Source: Haloplanus sp. XH21 (GTDB taxonomy: Archaea > Halobacteriota > Halobacteria > Halobacteriales > Haloferacaceae). Taken from it: a stretch of 64,000 nt of DNA. The position numbers and the translations under genes were made by a program. Location of the stretch: contig NZ_JALLPL010000001.1 in NCBI RefSeq assembly GCF_023276355.1, positions 1,178,001-1,242,000 of the forward strand, given 5' to 3'. The notes below the pieces were generated by a model that was given only the letters and a program-made list of their open reading frames with translations, searched no databases and was not told the origin of the DNA. Shown here in pieces: positions 26,875 to 33,549 of this stretch (position 1 is the first letter of the stretch; each line of letters opens with the position of its first letter).

Positions 26875-27198
26875 TCAGTCGTCGGCGGCAGTCGCGCCCG
26901 CCGGGGCCGCGTCCTCGACGCTCGGGGGATACCTCCCCCGGTGGAGTTTGAGGTCGCTCTGCGGGCGGGCCATGCAGGTCAGCGCATAGGATTCGGCCTC
27001 CGATTCGGTGAGGGCGTGAGCGGCCGGCTGGGTCACTTCGCCCTCGATGATCTCGGCCGAGCAGGCGAGACACATGCCGACCCGGCAGGAGTACTCCTGG
27101 GCGATGCCCGCGTCCAGACACGCCTGCAGGATGGTCCGCTTCTCGGACACCTGGATCGTCTCCTCGGTGCCAACGAACTCGACGGTGTAATCGGTCAT
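26875..27198 (-). CDS. Plant-type [2Fe-2S] ferredoxin
   Basis: 107 residues. The cluster ligands are visible as YSCRVGMCLACSAEIIEG (CX4CX2C) and the fourth Cys in SYALTCMARPQSDLKLHRGR. TVEFVGTEETIQVSEKRTIL is the usual N-terminal beta-grasp. ATG 27198 gives the family start; the frame is open 9 codons further. A soluble electron carrier, presumably reducing the ferritin-like protein encoded next to it or other redox partners. An A/T-rich box (GTAAAGAG, minus strand near 27233) lies about 35 bases upstream. Confidence 0.9.
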   Translation of the reverse strand: MTDYTVEFVGTEETIQVSEKRTILQACLDAGIAQEYSCRVGMCLACSAEIIEGEVTQPAAHALTESEAESYALTCMARPQSDLKLHRGRYPPSVEDAAPAGATAADD

Positions 27199-27297
27199 AC
27201 GCCGGCGTACGCGCGACCCCGGCAAAACTCTTTACGACGCCGTCGGGGGACCGCTCCCTTGGCTGACATATATTCGAGGGGTGATGCGCTACTGGTC

Positions 27298-27372
27298 GTG
27301 ATTCCGACAGGGGTAGTTCGCCCGCGATGGGCGCTCTCACCCCGGAAGGCGCCGTGTCCGACCTGTGTCTGA
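27298..27372 (+). CDS. Candidate leaderless mini-ORF (24 aa) with a CxxC
   Basis: A clear TATA box (CATATATT, 27267-27274) lies 27 bases before a GTG that opens a 24-codon frame ending at TGA 27372. The product would be basic and end in PRKAPCPTCV. The distance is that of a leaderless haloarchaeal transcript. It stands in a roughly 300-base gap between the ferredoxin and MFS genes. It could equally be the start of a non-coding RNA. Confidence 0.35.
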   Translation: MIPTGVVRPRWALSPRKAPCPTCV

Positions 27373-27407
27373 CACAAGATATATATCCATCCGGTCGCCT
27401 CATAGTA

Positions 27408-27500
27408 ATGAGACGCAGGGAAACGGGGGCGGTTGGTAGGGGTACTTTCAGTCCCCGGATGCCTGCGAGTGGCTTTTATCGACGCTCCATCCACGACTAG
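27408..27500 (+). CDS. Second candidate leaderless mini-ORF (30 aa)
   Basis: A second strong TATA box (GATATATATC, 27379-27388) lies about 25 bases before an ATG opening a 30-codon basic frame (MRRRETGAVGRG..., ending at TAG 27500). The transcript would also contain a small hairpin (GGGG, 10-base loop, CCCC) and a T-rich stretch (CTTTTAT) usable as a terminator. The end overlaps the end of the convergent MFS gene by 4 bases. A structured small RNA is the alternative. Confidence 0.35.
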   Translation: MRRRETGAVGRGTFSPRMPASGFYRRSIHD

Positions 27501-28849
27501 CCGCCGGTGTCCACGCCCGTCGGAAGCGCAGGAGTCATCGTCAGCAGGACGAGTGCGCTGACGCCCACGAGGAGGCCGGCCACGCCGAAGGCGACGGTGT
27601 AGCCGGCGGCGTTCGCGATTGCACCGCCGACGGCGCCGCCGAGTCCCGCTCCGATCCCCGAGAGCGCGGTGTAGATGCCGAGCGCTTCGCCCCGGAGGTG
27701 GGTCGGCGCCGCCCGTGACACCAACCCCGCGGCGGTCACCGCGACGACGGCCCAGGTGAGACCGATCAAAGCGAAGCCGAGAGTAATCGATCCGGTCCGG
27801 AGCCACCAGGCCGAAAGGATCCCGACGAGACCGAGTGCGGGAAACAGCGCCGTCCGGACGGCGAGTGCGCGCAACTGCAGCGTCGCCGGCGCGAGGCGTG
27901 CCGTGAGTCGCCCGATGGGGACGAACACGACGGCGCTGACGAAGTTGGAGACGATGAAAAAGCCGAAGATGGCCGTCGAATCGTAGCGCAGGTCGGCGAG
28001 ATACGCGGGTGCAGGACCGAAGAACACCGAGAAGGCCGCACTGAACAGGAACACGACGACGAAGTAGCGGCGCAGACCGGGCGAAAACCGTGTCAGTAGC
28101 CGCGTCGGTCTGCGTATCCGGCGGGTGAACAGTGACCGGAGCGGGACGAACGCGACGAGCTTCACGTACCGGCCGCCGGCGACGAGCCGGCCGAGCGCTC
28201 CCGATCGGGCGAGTCGGCCGGGCGTGGTCGTCGTTCGGGGTGGGAGCCAGTAGAAAGCGAGCGGCGTGGCGGCGACGGTCGCCGCGGCACAGAGGTAGAA
28301 GAGTCCCCGCTGTGCGGCGATGGCCGGCAGGTCGAGGCCGGTCGCGACGGCGCCAAGCCAGCCGACGCCGACGAGGAGGCCGCCGACCCATCCGTACCGC
28401 TGGAAGGCGTTCAGCAGGCCGATCCGCGTCTCCCACTCCGATTCGGGTGCGCCCTCGATCATGAACAGCGTCACGACGGGCGAGGCGGCGCTCACCACGA
28501 ACCACAGCACCCCGTTCAGGAGGACGACGGCCACCGGCGCCGAGAGCAGCGGAAAGCCGATCAGAACCGCCCCCGCACCGAACAGACTGCCGAGAACGAA
28601 CCCCCGACGGCCGCCGGTTTCGTCGGCGAGCCGACCCCAGATCAGCGCGCCGGGGACGCCCGCGAGGCCGGCCGTCGCCTCGACGAGGCCGACGACGAAC
28701 GGGTCGGCACCGAGCGCGATCGCATAGAGGGGGACGAGCAGGGAGGCGGCGCCGACGGCGGCGTAGCCGAGCGCCCAGGCGTACAGCCACCGGTCCGATG
28801 TCTGCCGACTCGCGCGGGCGACGAACCGGCGGAGGGGTCGCCCGATCAC
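27497..28849 (-). CDS. Major facilitator superfamily transporter
   Basis: 450 residues from GTG 28849, with about 12 hydrophobic helices in two halves. The loop between helices 2 and 3 reads GALIWGRLADETGGRRGFVL, an MFS signature (G..ADR.GRR), and the matching loop of the second half reads PIGRLTARLAPATLQL. The central loop (VRF-like TRRIRRPTRLLTRF) is basic. It is probably a drug or metabolite exporter; the substrate is unknown. Confidence 0.88.
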   Translation of the reverse strand: MIGRPLRRFVARASRQTSDRWLYAWALGYAAVGAASLLVPLYAIALGADPFVVGLVEATAGLAGVPGALIWGRLADETGGRRGFVLGSLFGAGAVLIGFPLLSAPVAVVLLNGVLWFVVSAASPVVTLFMIEGAPESEWETRIGLLNAFQRYGWVGGLLVGVGWLGAVATGLDLPAIAAQRGLFYLCAAATVAATPLAFYWLPPRTTTTPGRLARSGALGRLVAGGRYVKLVAFVPLRSLFTRRIRRPTRLLTRFSPGLRRYFVVVFLFSAAFSVFFGPAPAYLADLRYDSTAIFGFFIVSNFVSAVVFVPIGRLTARLAPATLQLRALAVRTALFPALGLVGILSAWWLRTGSITLGFALIGLTWAVVAVTAAGLVSRAAPTHLRGEALGIYTALSGIGAGLGGAVGGAIANAAGYTVAFGVAGLLVGVSALVLLTMTPALPTGVDTGG

Positions 28850-28906
28850 GCGTCGGGGGTGGTGGGATGACTGGTCACGGCGAGGTGATCGCAGAGAGAG
28901 TGGGTG

Positions 28907-29071
28907 TTACTCGCCCCAGTCCTCTTCGAGTTCCGGGGCGGCGTCCAGTTCGACGGGGTCGAGGCCGACGACCTCGAGTTCGGCACCACAGGTGCCACAG
29001 TCGACGATCTCTCCGACTTCCAGCTCCTCGTGCAGGGCCACGTCCGCCCCGCATTCGACGCACTCGGGCAT
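28907..29071 (-). CDS. lysW: LysW/ArgW-type amino-group carrier protein
   Basis: 54 residues. It has two zinc CxxC pairs (PECVECGADV and VDCGTCGAEL) and the diagnostic C-terminus LEEDWGE, whose last Glu side chain is ligated to alpha-aminoadipate or glutamate by LysX/ArgX-type enzymes, protecting the amino group during lysine or arginine/ornithine synthesis. ATG 29071 gives the standard length. None of the partner genes (argX, lysZ, lysY, lysJ, lysK) lies in the window, so this is an orphan copy. Confidence 0.85.
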   Translation of the reverse strand: MPECVECGADVALHEELEVGEIVDCGTCGAELEVVGLDPVELDAAPELEEDWGE

Positions 29072-29132
29072 GATTCGGCCACACGTTGGGTGTGGGGGGA
29101 CTTGAACCATGCCTTTCGGCGTGCGGACGTCG

Positions 29133-29190
29133 TACGGATCGTCGTAACTGTTCCCCGGCGATCGGCGGTCAGGACTTCCACCGGTCCGTC
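29133..29190. repeat. Degenerate, shortened family-A palindrome
   Basis: It reads TACGG at the left, GTAACTGTTCCCCGG in the middle, AGGACTTCCACCGG and CCGTC at the right, directly before the stop codon (TCA) of the minus-strand gene at 29191. About 20 bases of the usual core are missing and several stem bases have changed, but the order of blocks is that of family A. Confidence 0.45.
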
Positions 29191-29478
29191 TCAGTCCTCG
29201 CCGGCGAGGGGTTCGCCTTTCCGGTCGATGCGCGTCGCCGGCAGCCCCGCGCGCTCGGCGTGTTCCCGCACCGCGTCCTCGCTTTCGGCCTGATAGTGGC
29301 AGAACGTGCCCGTCACCTCGCCCGCGTCGTTGGTCAACACTTCGGAGTCGACCCAGCGTATGTCCACCCCTTCGGAGCGGAGTTCTTCGAGCGTCTCGCC
29401 CGATTTTTCTGCGGCGGCGTCGAGGTCGTCACGGCTGATCGGAGCGTCCAGTTCGCGGAGGATGAGATAGTCGTTCAC
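29191..29478 (-). CDS. DUF4242-like small alpha/beta protein
   Basis: About 95 residues. It begins NDYLILRELDAPISRDDLD and ends AERAGLPATRIDRKGEPLAG, the ferredoxin-like (DUF4242, nickel-binding-protein-like) pattern. A TATA box (TTTTATATAC on the minus strand, 29501-29510) is 27 bases before GTG 29478, which favours a leaderless start there; GTG 29484 is possible. Function unknown. The stop is continuous with the degenerate palindrome. Confidence 0.65.
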   Translation of the reverse strand: MNDYLILRELDAPISRDDLDAAAEKSGETLEELRSEGVDIRWVDSEVLTNDAGEVTGTFCHYQAESEDAVREHAERAGLPATRIDRKGEPLAGED

Positions 29479-29526
29479 ACTCACACCTGGTTCGTGGGAT
29501 GTATATAAAACCATCCCCGGGAGGAG

Positions 29527-29805
29527 TCACCGACGGATGCTGAACCCCGACTCGCCCGCTGGCTCCTCGTAGGTCACGTCGACATCGCGAACGTCGGCGG
29601 CGGGGCTCCCGGTGTGACACCACTCGACCATCGCTTCGACGGCGTCCTCGTCGCCTTCGAAGACGGCTTCGACGCGGCCGTCCGAAAGGTTGCGCACCCA
29701 GCCGTCGACGCCGCGGGCGCGGGCCGCGTCGCGCGTGTTCGCGCGGTAGTAAACGCCCTGGACCCGGCCGGAGACGTGGACGTGGGCCCGGATTCGGTCG
29801 GTCAT
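29527..29805 (-). CDS. acyP: Acylphosphatase
   Basis: 92 residues. The active-site loop VSGRVQGVYYRANTRDAARA carries the catalytic Arg, and GWVRNLSDGRVEAVFEGDED carries the catalytic Asn, as in all acylphosphatases. It hydrolyses carboxyl-phosphate bonds such as acetyl phosphate or 1,3-bisphosphoglycerate. The length is typical. It shares strand and close spacing with its two neighbours. Confidence 0.93.
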   Translation of the reverse strand: MTDRIRAHVHVSGRVQGVYYRANTRDAARARGVDGWVRNLSDGRVEAVFEGDEDAVEAMVEWCHTGSPAADVRDVDVTYEEPAGESGFSIRR

Positions 29806-29864
29806 GGACCGTCGTTAGACGGCCACAGGTAAAAAACCGGAGCGACGCCGCGAGACCGGGAGCG

Positions 29865-30713
29865 TCACAGCCAGGGCGCCCGGGACTCCTCCTCGACGGG
29901 GAACGGCGAGCGGCCGTCTTCGTCGGCATCGTCCTCGGTGTCGTCGTTCGACGCCGACGCCGCCGGAGCGGACTCGGTGTCTCCCCCGCTCGGATCGAAG
30001 GAGAACACTGCCGTCACACAGAGGACGCCGAGCGCGACGGGCGCTTCGGTGGGCATCACGCCGAGGACGGAGAGTGCGAGCATCCCGAGGGCGACGGCGC
30101 TTCCGAATCGGAACCGGTCGAGATCGACAGATTCCTGGAGTTGCGGGCCGAGCGCCGCGACCAGCATCGCGAAGCCGACGCCGGTGGCGGCGGCGGCGAC
30201 ACCCCGAACGACGAGTCCCGGTTCGGCGACGAACGTCACCGACGCGCCGGCGGGCTGGAGGCTGGCCACGAGGCCGAGTCCGATGATGACCGCGGGGCGC
30301 GGGAGATACTCGCCGACGCGCGCGCTCGCCGTCTTCGCGGCGACGGTCAGGATGACCAGGCCCGCGAACCGCTGGAAGACGCCCATGTCGACGAGGCTCT
30401 GGACGGTCGGCGCGAGCGCCGCTTCGACGGCTGCGGCCGGGAGCAGGAGGCCCCCGACGAGCGCGATGGCGCGCACCCGCTCGCGGGGGGTGCCCTCCAT
30501 CTCCGCGAGGACGACGGCGACGGTGGCCGATCCGCCGAAGATGAGCAGGCCGGTTTCGAGGATGCCGAAGGGGTAGGTGAGCGCCCCCGCTAGGACGAGC
30601 GCCGGGAAGATGCCGTCGACGAGCGGCAGCATCATCACGGTGGCGAGGAGCTTCGTCGCGCCACCGACGCGTCGCTCGAGGCGGAGTGCGATCGGATGCT
30701 GAGAGACGCTCAT
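29865..30713 (-). CDS. Polytopic membrane protein (DUF5794-like)
   Basis: 282 residues with about eight hydrophobic segments, for example LLATVMMLPLVDGIFPALVL, GILETGLLIFGGSATVAVVL and GSAVALGMLALSVLGVM, plus a hydrophilic acidic tail. It matches my recollection of the haloarchaeal DUF5794 family. No transport motif was recognised. It lies 59 bases upstream of acyP on the same strand. Confidence 0.65.
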   Translation of the reverse strand: MSVSQHPIALRLERRVGGATKLLATVMMLPLVDGIFPALVLAGALTYPFGILETGLLIFGGSATVAVVLAEMEGTPRERVRAIALVGGLLLPAAAVEAALAPTVQSLVDMGVFQRFAGLVILTVAAKTASARVGEYLPRPAVIIGLGLVASLQPAGASVTFVAEPGLVVRGVAAAATGVGFAMLVAALGPQLQESVDLDRFRFGSAVALGMLALSVLGVMPTEAPVALGVLCVTAVFSFDPSGGDTESAPAASASNDDTEDDADEDGRSPFPVEEESRAPWL

Positions 30714-31050
30714 ACCACGCTAACGGCCGTGACCATCGGCCGACCGGTGGTGTAACGCCCGCGACCTGCCCGCGCGGCCGGTGGCGTCGGCGTCGGTCCC
30801 GAAGCGTCCGGACGGTGCCAGCGCTGTAAAGGAGATGCCGGAGTTCTCGACGGAACTCGTCCGGGCGGCAGTGCGCGTGGCGGTGGAACGCTTCGAAGCC
30901 ATACCTTCGTGTTAGGTGACTGCGGAGTTAAACGTTGCGTGGGAGGAGGTCACGTCCCGGAACGAGACGCCGGGCGTGCGGCGTGTCCCTCCGGAACACG
31001 GGGATTCGGCGTCTCGGAACGTTTTTCCGGGCGGCGGGACGACGGCTTAC

Positions 31051-32547
31051 ATGGCGAACGACGTTCCCGATTCTGGACCCTTCTCGGAGAAGCTACGAGT
31101 ACCGGAGGCGCTCACGTTCGACGACGTGTTGTTGCGCCCGATGGAGAGCCACGTCGAACCCGACGAGGCCGACGTCTCGACACAGGTGTCGACGAACGTC
31201 TCGCTCAACATTCCGATCCTCTCGGCGGCGATGGACACGGTGACCGAGGGCGAACTGGCCATCGCGATGGCGCGCAACGGCGGTCTCGGCGTGCTCCACC
31301 GCAACATGACCGCCGACGAGATGGTCGTCGAAATCGAGCGCGTCAAGCGCGCCGACGAACTCGTCATCCGGCGCGACGACGTGGTGACGGCGCGCCCGGA
31401 CCAGACCGTCCGCGAGGTAGACGAGATGATGGAGCGCGAGGGCGTCAGCGGCGCTCCCGTGGTCGACGAGGACGATGTCGTCCTCGGGATCATCTCCGCG
31501 ACGGACATCCGGCCCTATCTGGAGGTCGGCGAGTCCGACGAGGTGCGCAAGGCGATGACCGACGAGGTCATCACCGCCAGCGAGGGCGTCACCGCGCGCA
31601 CCGCCCTCGAACTCATGTACGATCACAAGATCGAACGCGTTCCCATCGTCGACGAGGACGACCACCTCGTGGGTCTCGTCACGATGCAGGGGATCCTCCA
31701 GCGCCGCGAACACGAGAACGCCGCGCGCGACGAGGACGGCGCGCTCCGCATCGGCGTCGCCGTCGGTCCCTTCGAGGACGACCGCGCCCGCACCGCCGAC
31801 GAGGCGGGGGCTGACGTGCTCTTCATCGACTGTGCGCACGCCCACAACCGCAACGTCATCGACAGCGCCCGCGAGATCAGCGGGGGCGTCGAGGCGGATG
31901 TCGTCGTCGGCAACATCGGTACGCGCGAGGCGGCCGAGGCCGTCGTCGACTTCGCCGACGGCGTGAAGGTCGGCATCGGGCCGGGATCCATCTGTACCAC
32001 GCGCGTCGTCACCGGCGCGGGGATGCCCCAGATCACCGCCGTCTCGGAGGTGGCCGACGTGGCCAGCAAACACGACGTGCCCGTCATCGCCGACGGCGGC
32101 ATCCGGTACTCCGGCGACGCCATCAAGGCCATCGCCGCGGGCGCCGACGCGGTCATGCTCGGTTCGTACTTCGCCGGCACCAAGGAGGCCCCCGGCCGGG
32201 TCATCACGATGAACGGCAAGAAGTACAAGCAGTACCGCGGCATGGGGTCGGTCGGTGCCATGCGTTCCGGCGGCGGCGACCGCTACCTCAAGGAGGAGGA
32301 CGACGACGAGGGGTTCGTCCCCGAGGGCGTCGAGGCGGCCACCCCGTACAAGGGGACGCTCGCCTCCGAACTCCACCAGCTCGTCGGCGGGATGAAGTCG
32401 GGCATGGGCTACGTCGGTGCGGCGACCATCCCCGAGTTCAAGGAGCGATCCCGCTTCGTCCGTGTCTCGGCGGCCGGCCAGACCGAGGGTCACCCCCACG
32501 ACGTGATGATCACGGACGAGGCGCCGAACTACAGTCCCCAGGAGTGA
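31051..32547 (+). CDS. guaB: Inosine-5'-monophosphate dehydrogenase
   Basis: A 498-residue enzyme oxidising IMP to XMP with NAD, the committed step to GMP. The N-terminus LRVPEALTFDDVLLRP and IPILSAAMDTVTEGELAIAM open the barrel. Two CBS domains are inserted at about 100-215 (GVSGAPVVDEDDVVLGIISA, RVPIVDEDDHLVGLVTMQG). The catalytic loop is VGIGPGSICTTRVVTGAG (the Cys), with DGGIRYSGDAIKAIAAGADA and KYKQYRGMGSVGAM. ATG 31051 is preferred; the frame is open to 30916 but the extra residues do not look like the family. The 337 bases before it hold no other gene I can support. Confidence 0.95.
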   Translation: MANDVPDSGPFSEKLRVPEALTFDDVLLRPMESHVEPDEADVSTQVSTNVSLNIPILSAAMDTVTEGELAIAMARNGGLGVLHRNMTADEMVVEIERVKRADELVIRRDDVVTARPDQTVREVDEMMEREGVSGAPVVDEDDVVLGIISATDIRPYLEVGESDEVRKAMTDEVITASEGVTARTALELMYDHKIERVPIVDEDDHLVGLVTMQGILQRREHENAARDEDGALRIGVAVGPFEDDRARTADEAGADVLFIDCAHAHNRNVIDSAREISGGVEADVVVGNIGTREAAEAVVDFADGVKVGIGPGSICTTRVVTGAGMPQITAVSEVADVASKHDVPVIADGGIRYSGDAIKAIAAGADAVMLGSYFAGTKEAPGRVITMNGKKYKQYRGMGSVGAMRSGGGDRYLKEEDDDEGFVPEGVEAATPYKGTLASELHQLVGGMKSGMGYVGAATIPEFKERSRFVRVSAAGQTEGHPHDVMITDEAPNYSPQE

Positions 32548-32651
32548 CGCCGCGGTCCGCCGCCGTGTGACCGTTCCACAAAGGGTATTTTGATATACTC
32601 CGGGACACCACTGCGTACCGTGAGTGGTCGCACTCCGTCCCGGGAGAAGAT

Positions 32652-33236
32652 ATGAGCGCCGACACCCCTCGCGTCCTCGTCGTCGAGGACGAACGTGACC
32701 TGGCCGACCTCTATGCCACCTGGCTCAGCGACACCTATCACGTTCGGACGGCGAGAGACGGCCACGAGGCGCTGGAGAAACTGGATTCGGACGTGTCGGT
32801 TGTCCTCCTCGACCGACGGATGCCCGACATCTCGGGCGACGACATCCTCGACGCCATTCAGGACCGTGACCTCGACTGTCGGGTCGCGATGGTGACGGCG
32901 GTCGAGCCCGAGGAGGACATCATCGACATGCGATTCGACACCTACCTCGTCAAACCCGTCACCCGAGACGAACTCGAGCGGACGGTTTCGAACCTGCTCG
33001 TTCGCGACGAGTACGACGAGGGGATCCAGCGGCTCTTCTCGCTCGCCTCGAAGAAAGCACTCCTCGAAGCGGAGAAAGAGCCGTCGACGCTCGAACAGTC
33101 CGAGAAGTATCAGGATCTCCTCGACGACATCGATCAACTTCGCGCGGAACTCGACGACAAGCTCGCGCGGATCGACGCTGCCGACGATCTCACCGCCGTC
33201 TATCGCGATCTCGAAGCCGACGACCGTCGCGACTGA
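32652..33236 (+). CDS. HalX-domain response regulator
   Basis: 194 residues. The receiver domain (about 5-120) has the acidic pair in VLVVEDERDLADLYATWL, the phospho-acceptor Asp in VSVVLLDRRMPDISGDDIL, the Thr of VAMVTAVEPEED and the Lys of TYLVKPVTRDEL. The C-terminal 70 residues (LFSLASKKALLEAEKEPSTL onward) form the helical HalX domain, which occurs only in haloarchaea and has no known DNA-binding motif. No histidine kinase is adjacent. It lies just before the peptide/CHAT locus and could be its regulator, by position only. Confidence 0.9.
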   Translation: MSADTPRVLVVEDERDLADLYATWLSDTYHVRTARDGHEALEKLDSDVSVVLLDRRMPDISGDDILDAIQDRDLDCRVAMVTAVEPEEDIIDMRFDTYLVKPVTRDELERTVSNLLVRDEYDEGIQRLFSLASKKALLEAEKEPSTLEQSEKYQDLLDDIDQLRAELDDKLARIDAADDLTAVYRDLEADDRRD

Positions 33237-33319
33237 CGCCGCTACCGACGCGACCGCCTGCCGTTTCTCGCTGATCTTCTCGCCATCCCCGGATTTTCTA
33301 TAGATTTGCAGTTTATGTC

Positions 33320-33379
33320 ATAGTTCAATCGATTTAATTGATTATATTAACTATCAGATATTCTCGAAAAATTATAATT
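33320..33379 (+). promoter_or_regulatory. AT-rich promoter with dyad before the small peptide gene
   Basis: The 169 bases between the HalX gene and the peptide gene are strikingly A/T-rich for this genome. An imperfect dyad AATCGATT-T-AATTGATT (33327-33343) is framed by the inverted pair ATAGTT (33320-33325) and AACTAT (33349-33354). A TATA-like TTATAATT (33372-33379) follows, centred about 30 bases before the ATG at 33406. The dyad is placed where a repressor or activator would act. Confidence 0.5.
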
Positions 33380-33405
33380 CACTGCCGCCGATCTATTCGG
33401 GTGCA

Positions 33406-33549
33406 ATGTCCGAAAGTGACAGCGGCACGGTGGCAACGTACCTCAAAAACAACCCGCGGATGATGGGCGTCCTGTTCACGATGCTCCTCCTGCTCTCGCA
33501 GGCGGGCACCGTGGCAGCCGGAAACAGCGGTGCGATCTCCGGCCCCTAA
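33406..33549 (+). CDS. 47-aa hydrophobic peptide paired with the CHAT protease gene
   Basis: A short polar, slightly basic N-terminus (TVATYLKNNPRMMG) is followed by one hydrophobic helix (VLFTMLLLLSQAGTVAA) and a small-residue tail (GNSGAISGP). It looks like a signal peptide with an AxA-type end (VAA) and an 8-9 residue released tail, or like a one-span membrane peptide. The TAA overlaps the TAG of the convergent CHAT gene by 4 bases. I recall similar peptides beside CHAT genes in other haloarchaea (a DUF7503-type family), which is not verified here. Function unknown; a protease substrate, signal or toxin is inferred. Confidence 0.6.
   Translation: MSESDSGTVATYLKNNPRMMGVLFTMLLLLSQAGTVAAGNSGAISGP

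Noticed and set aside
27276-27372. C/D box sRNA (TGATG and CTGA words)
   Set aside because: The boxes are about 85 bases apart, with no internal C'/D' pair in the normal spacing of archaeal C/D RNAs.
30835-30915. Short plus-strand ORF with an amphipathic-looking end (MPEFSTELVRAAV...)
   Set aside because: No TATA-like box at the right distance and no visible start context; probably part of the guaB upstream region.
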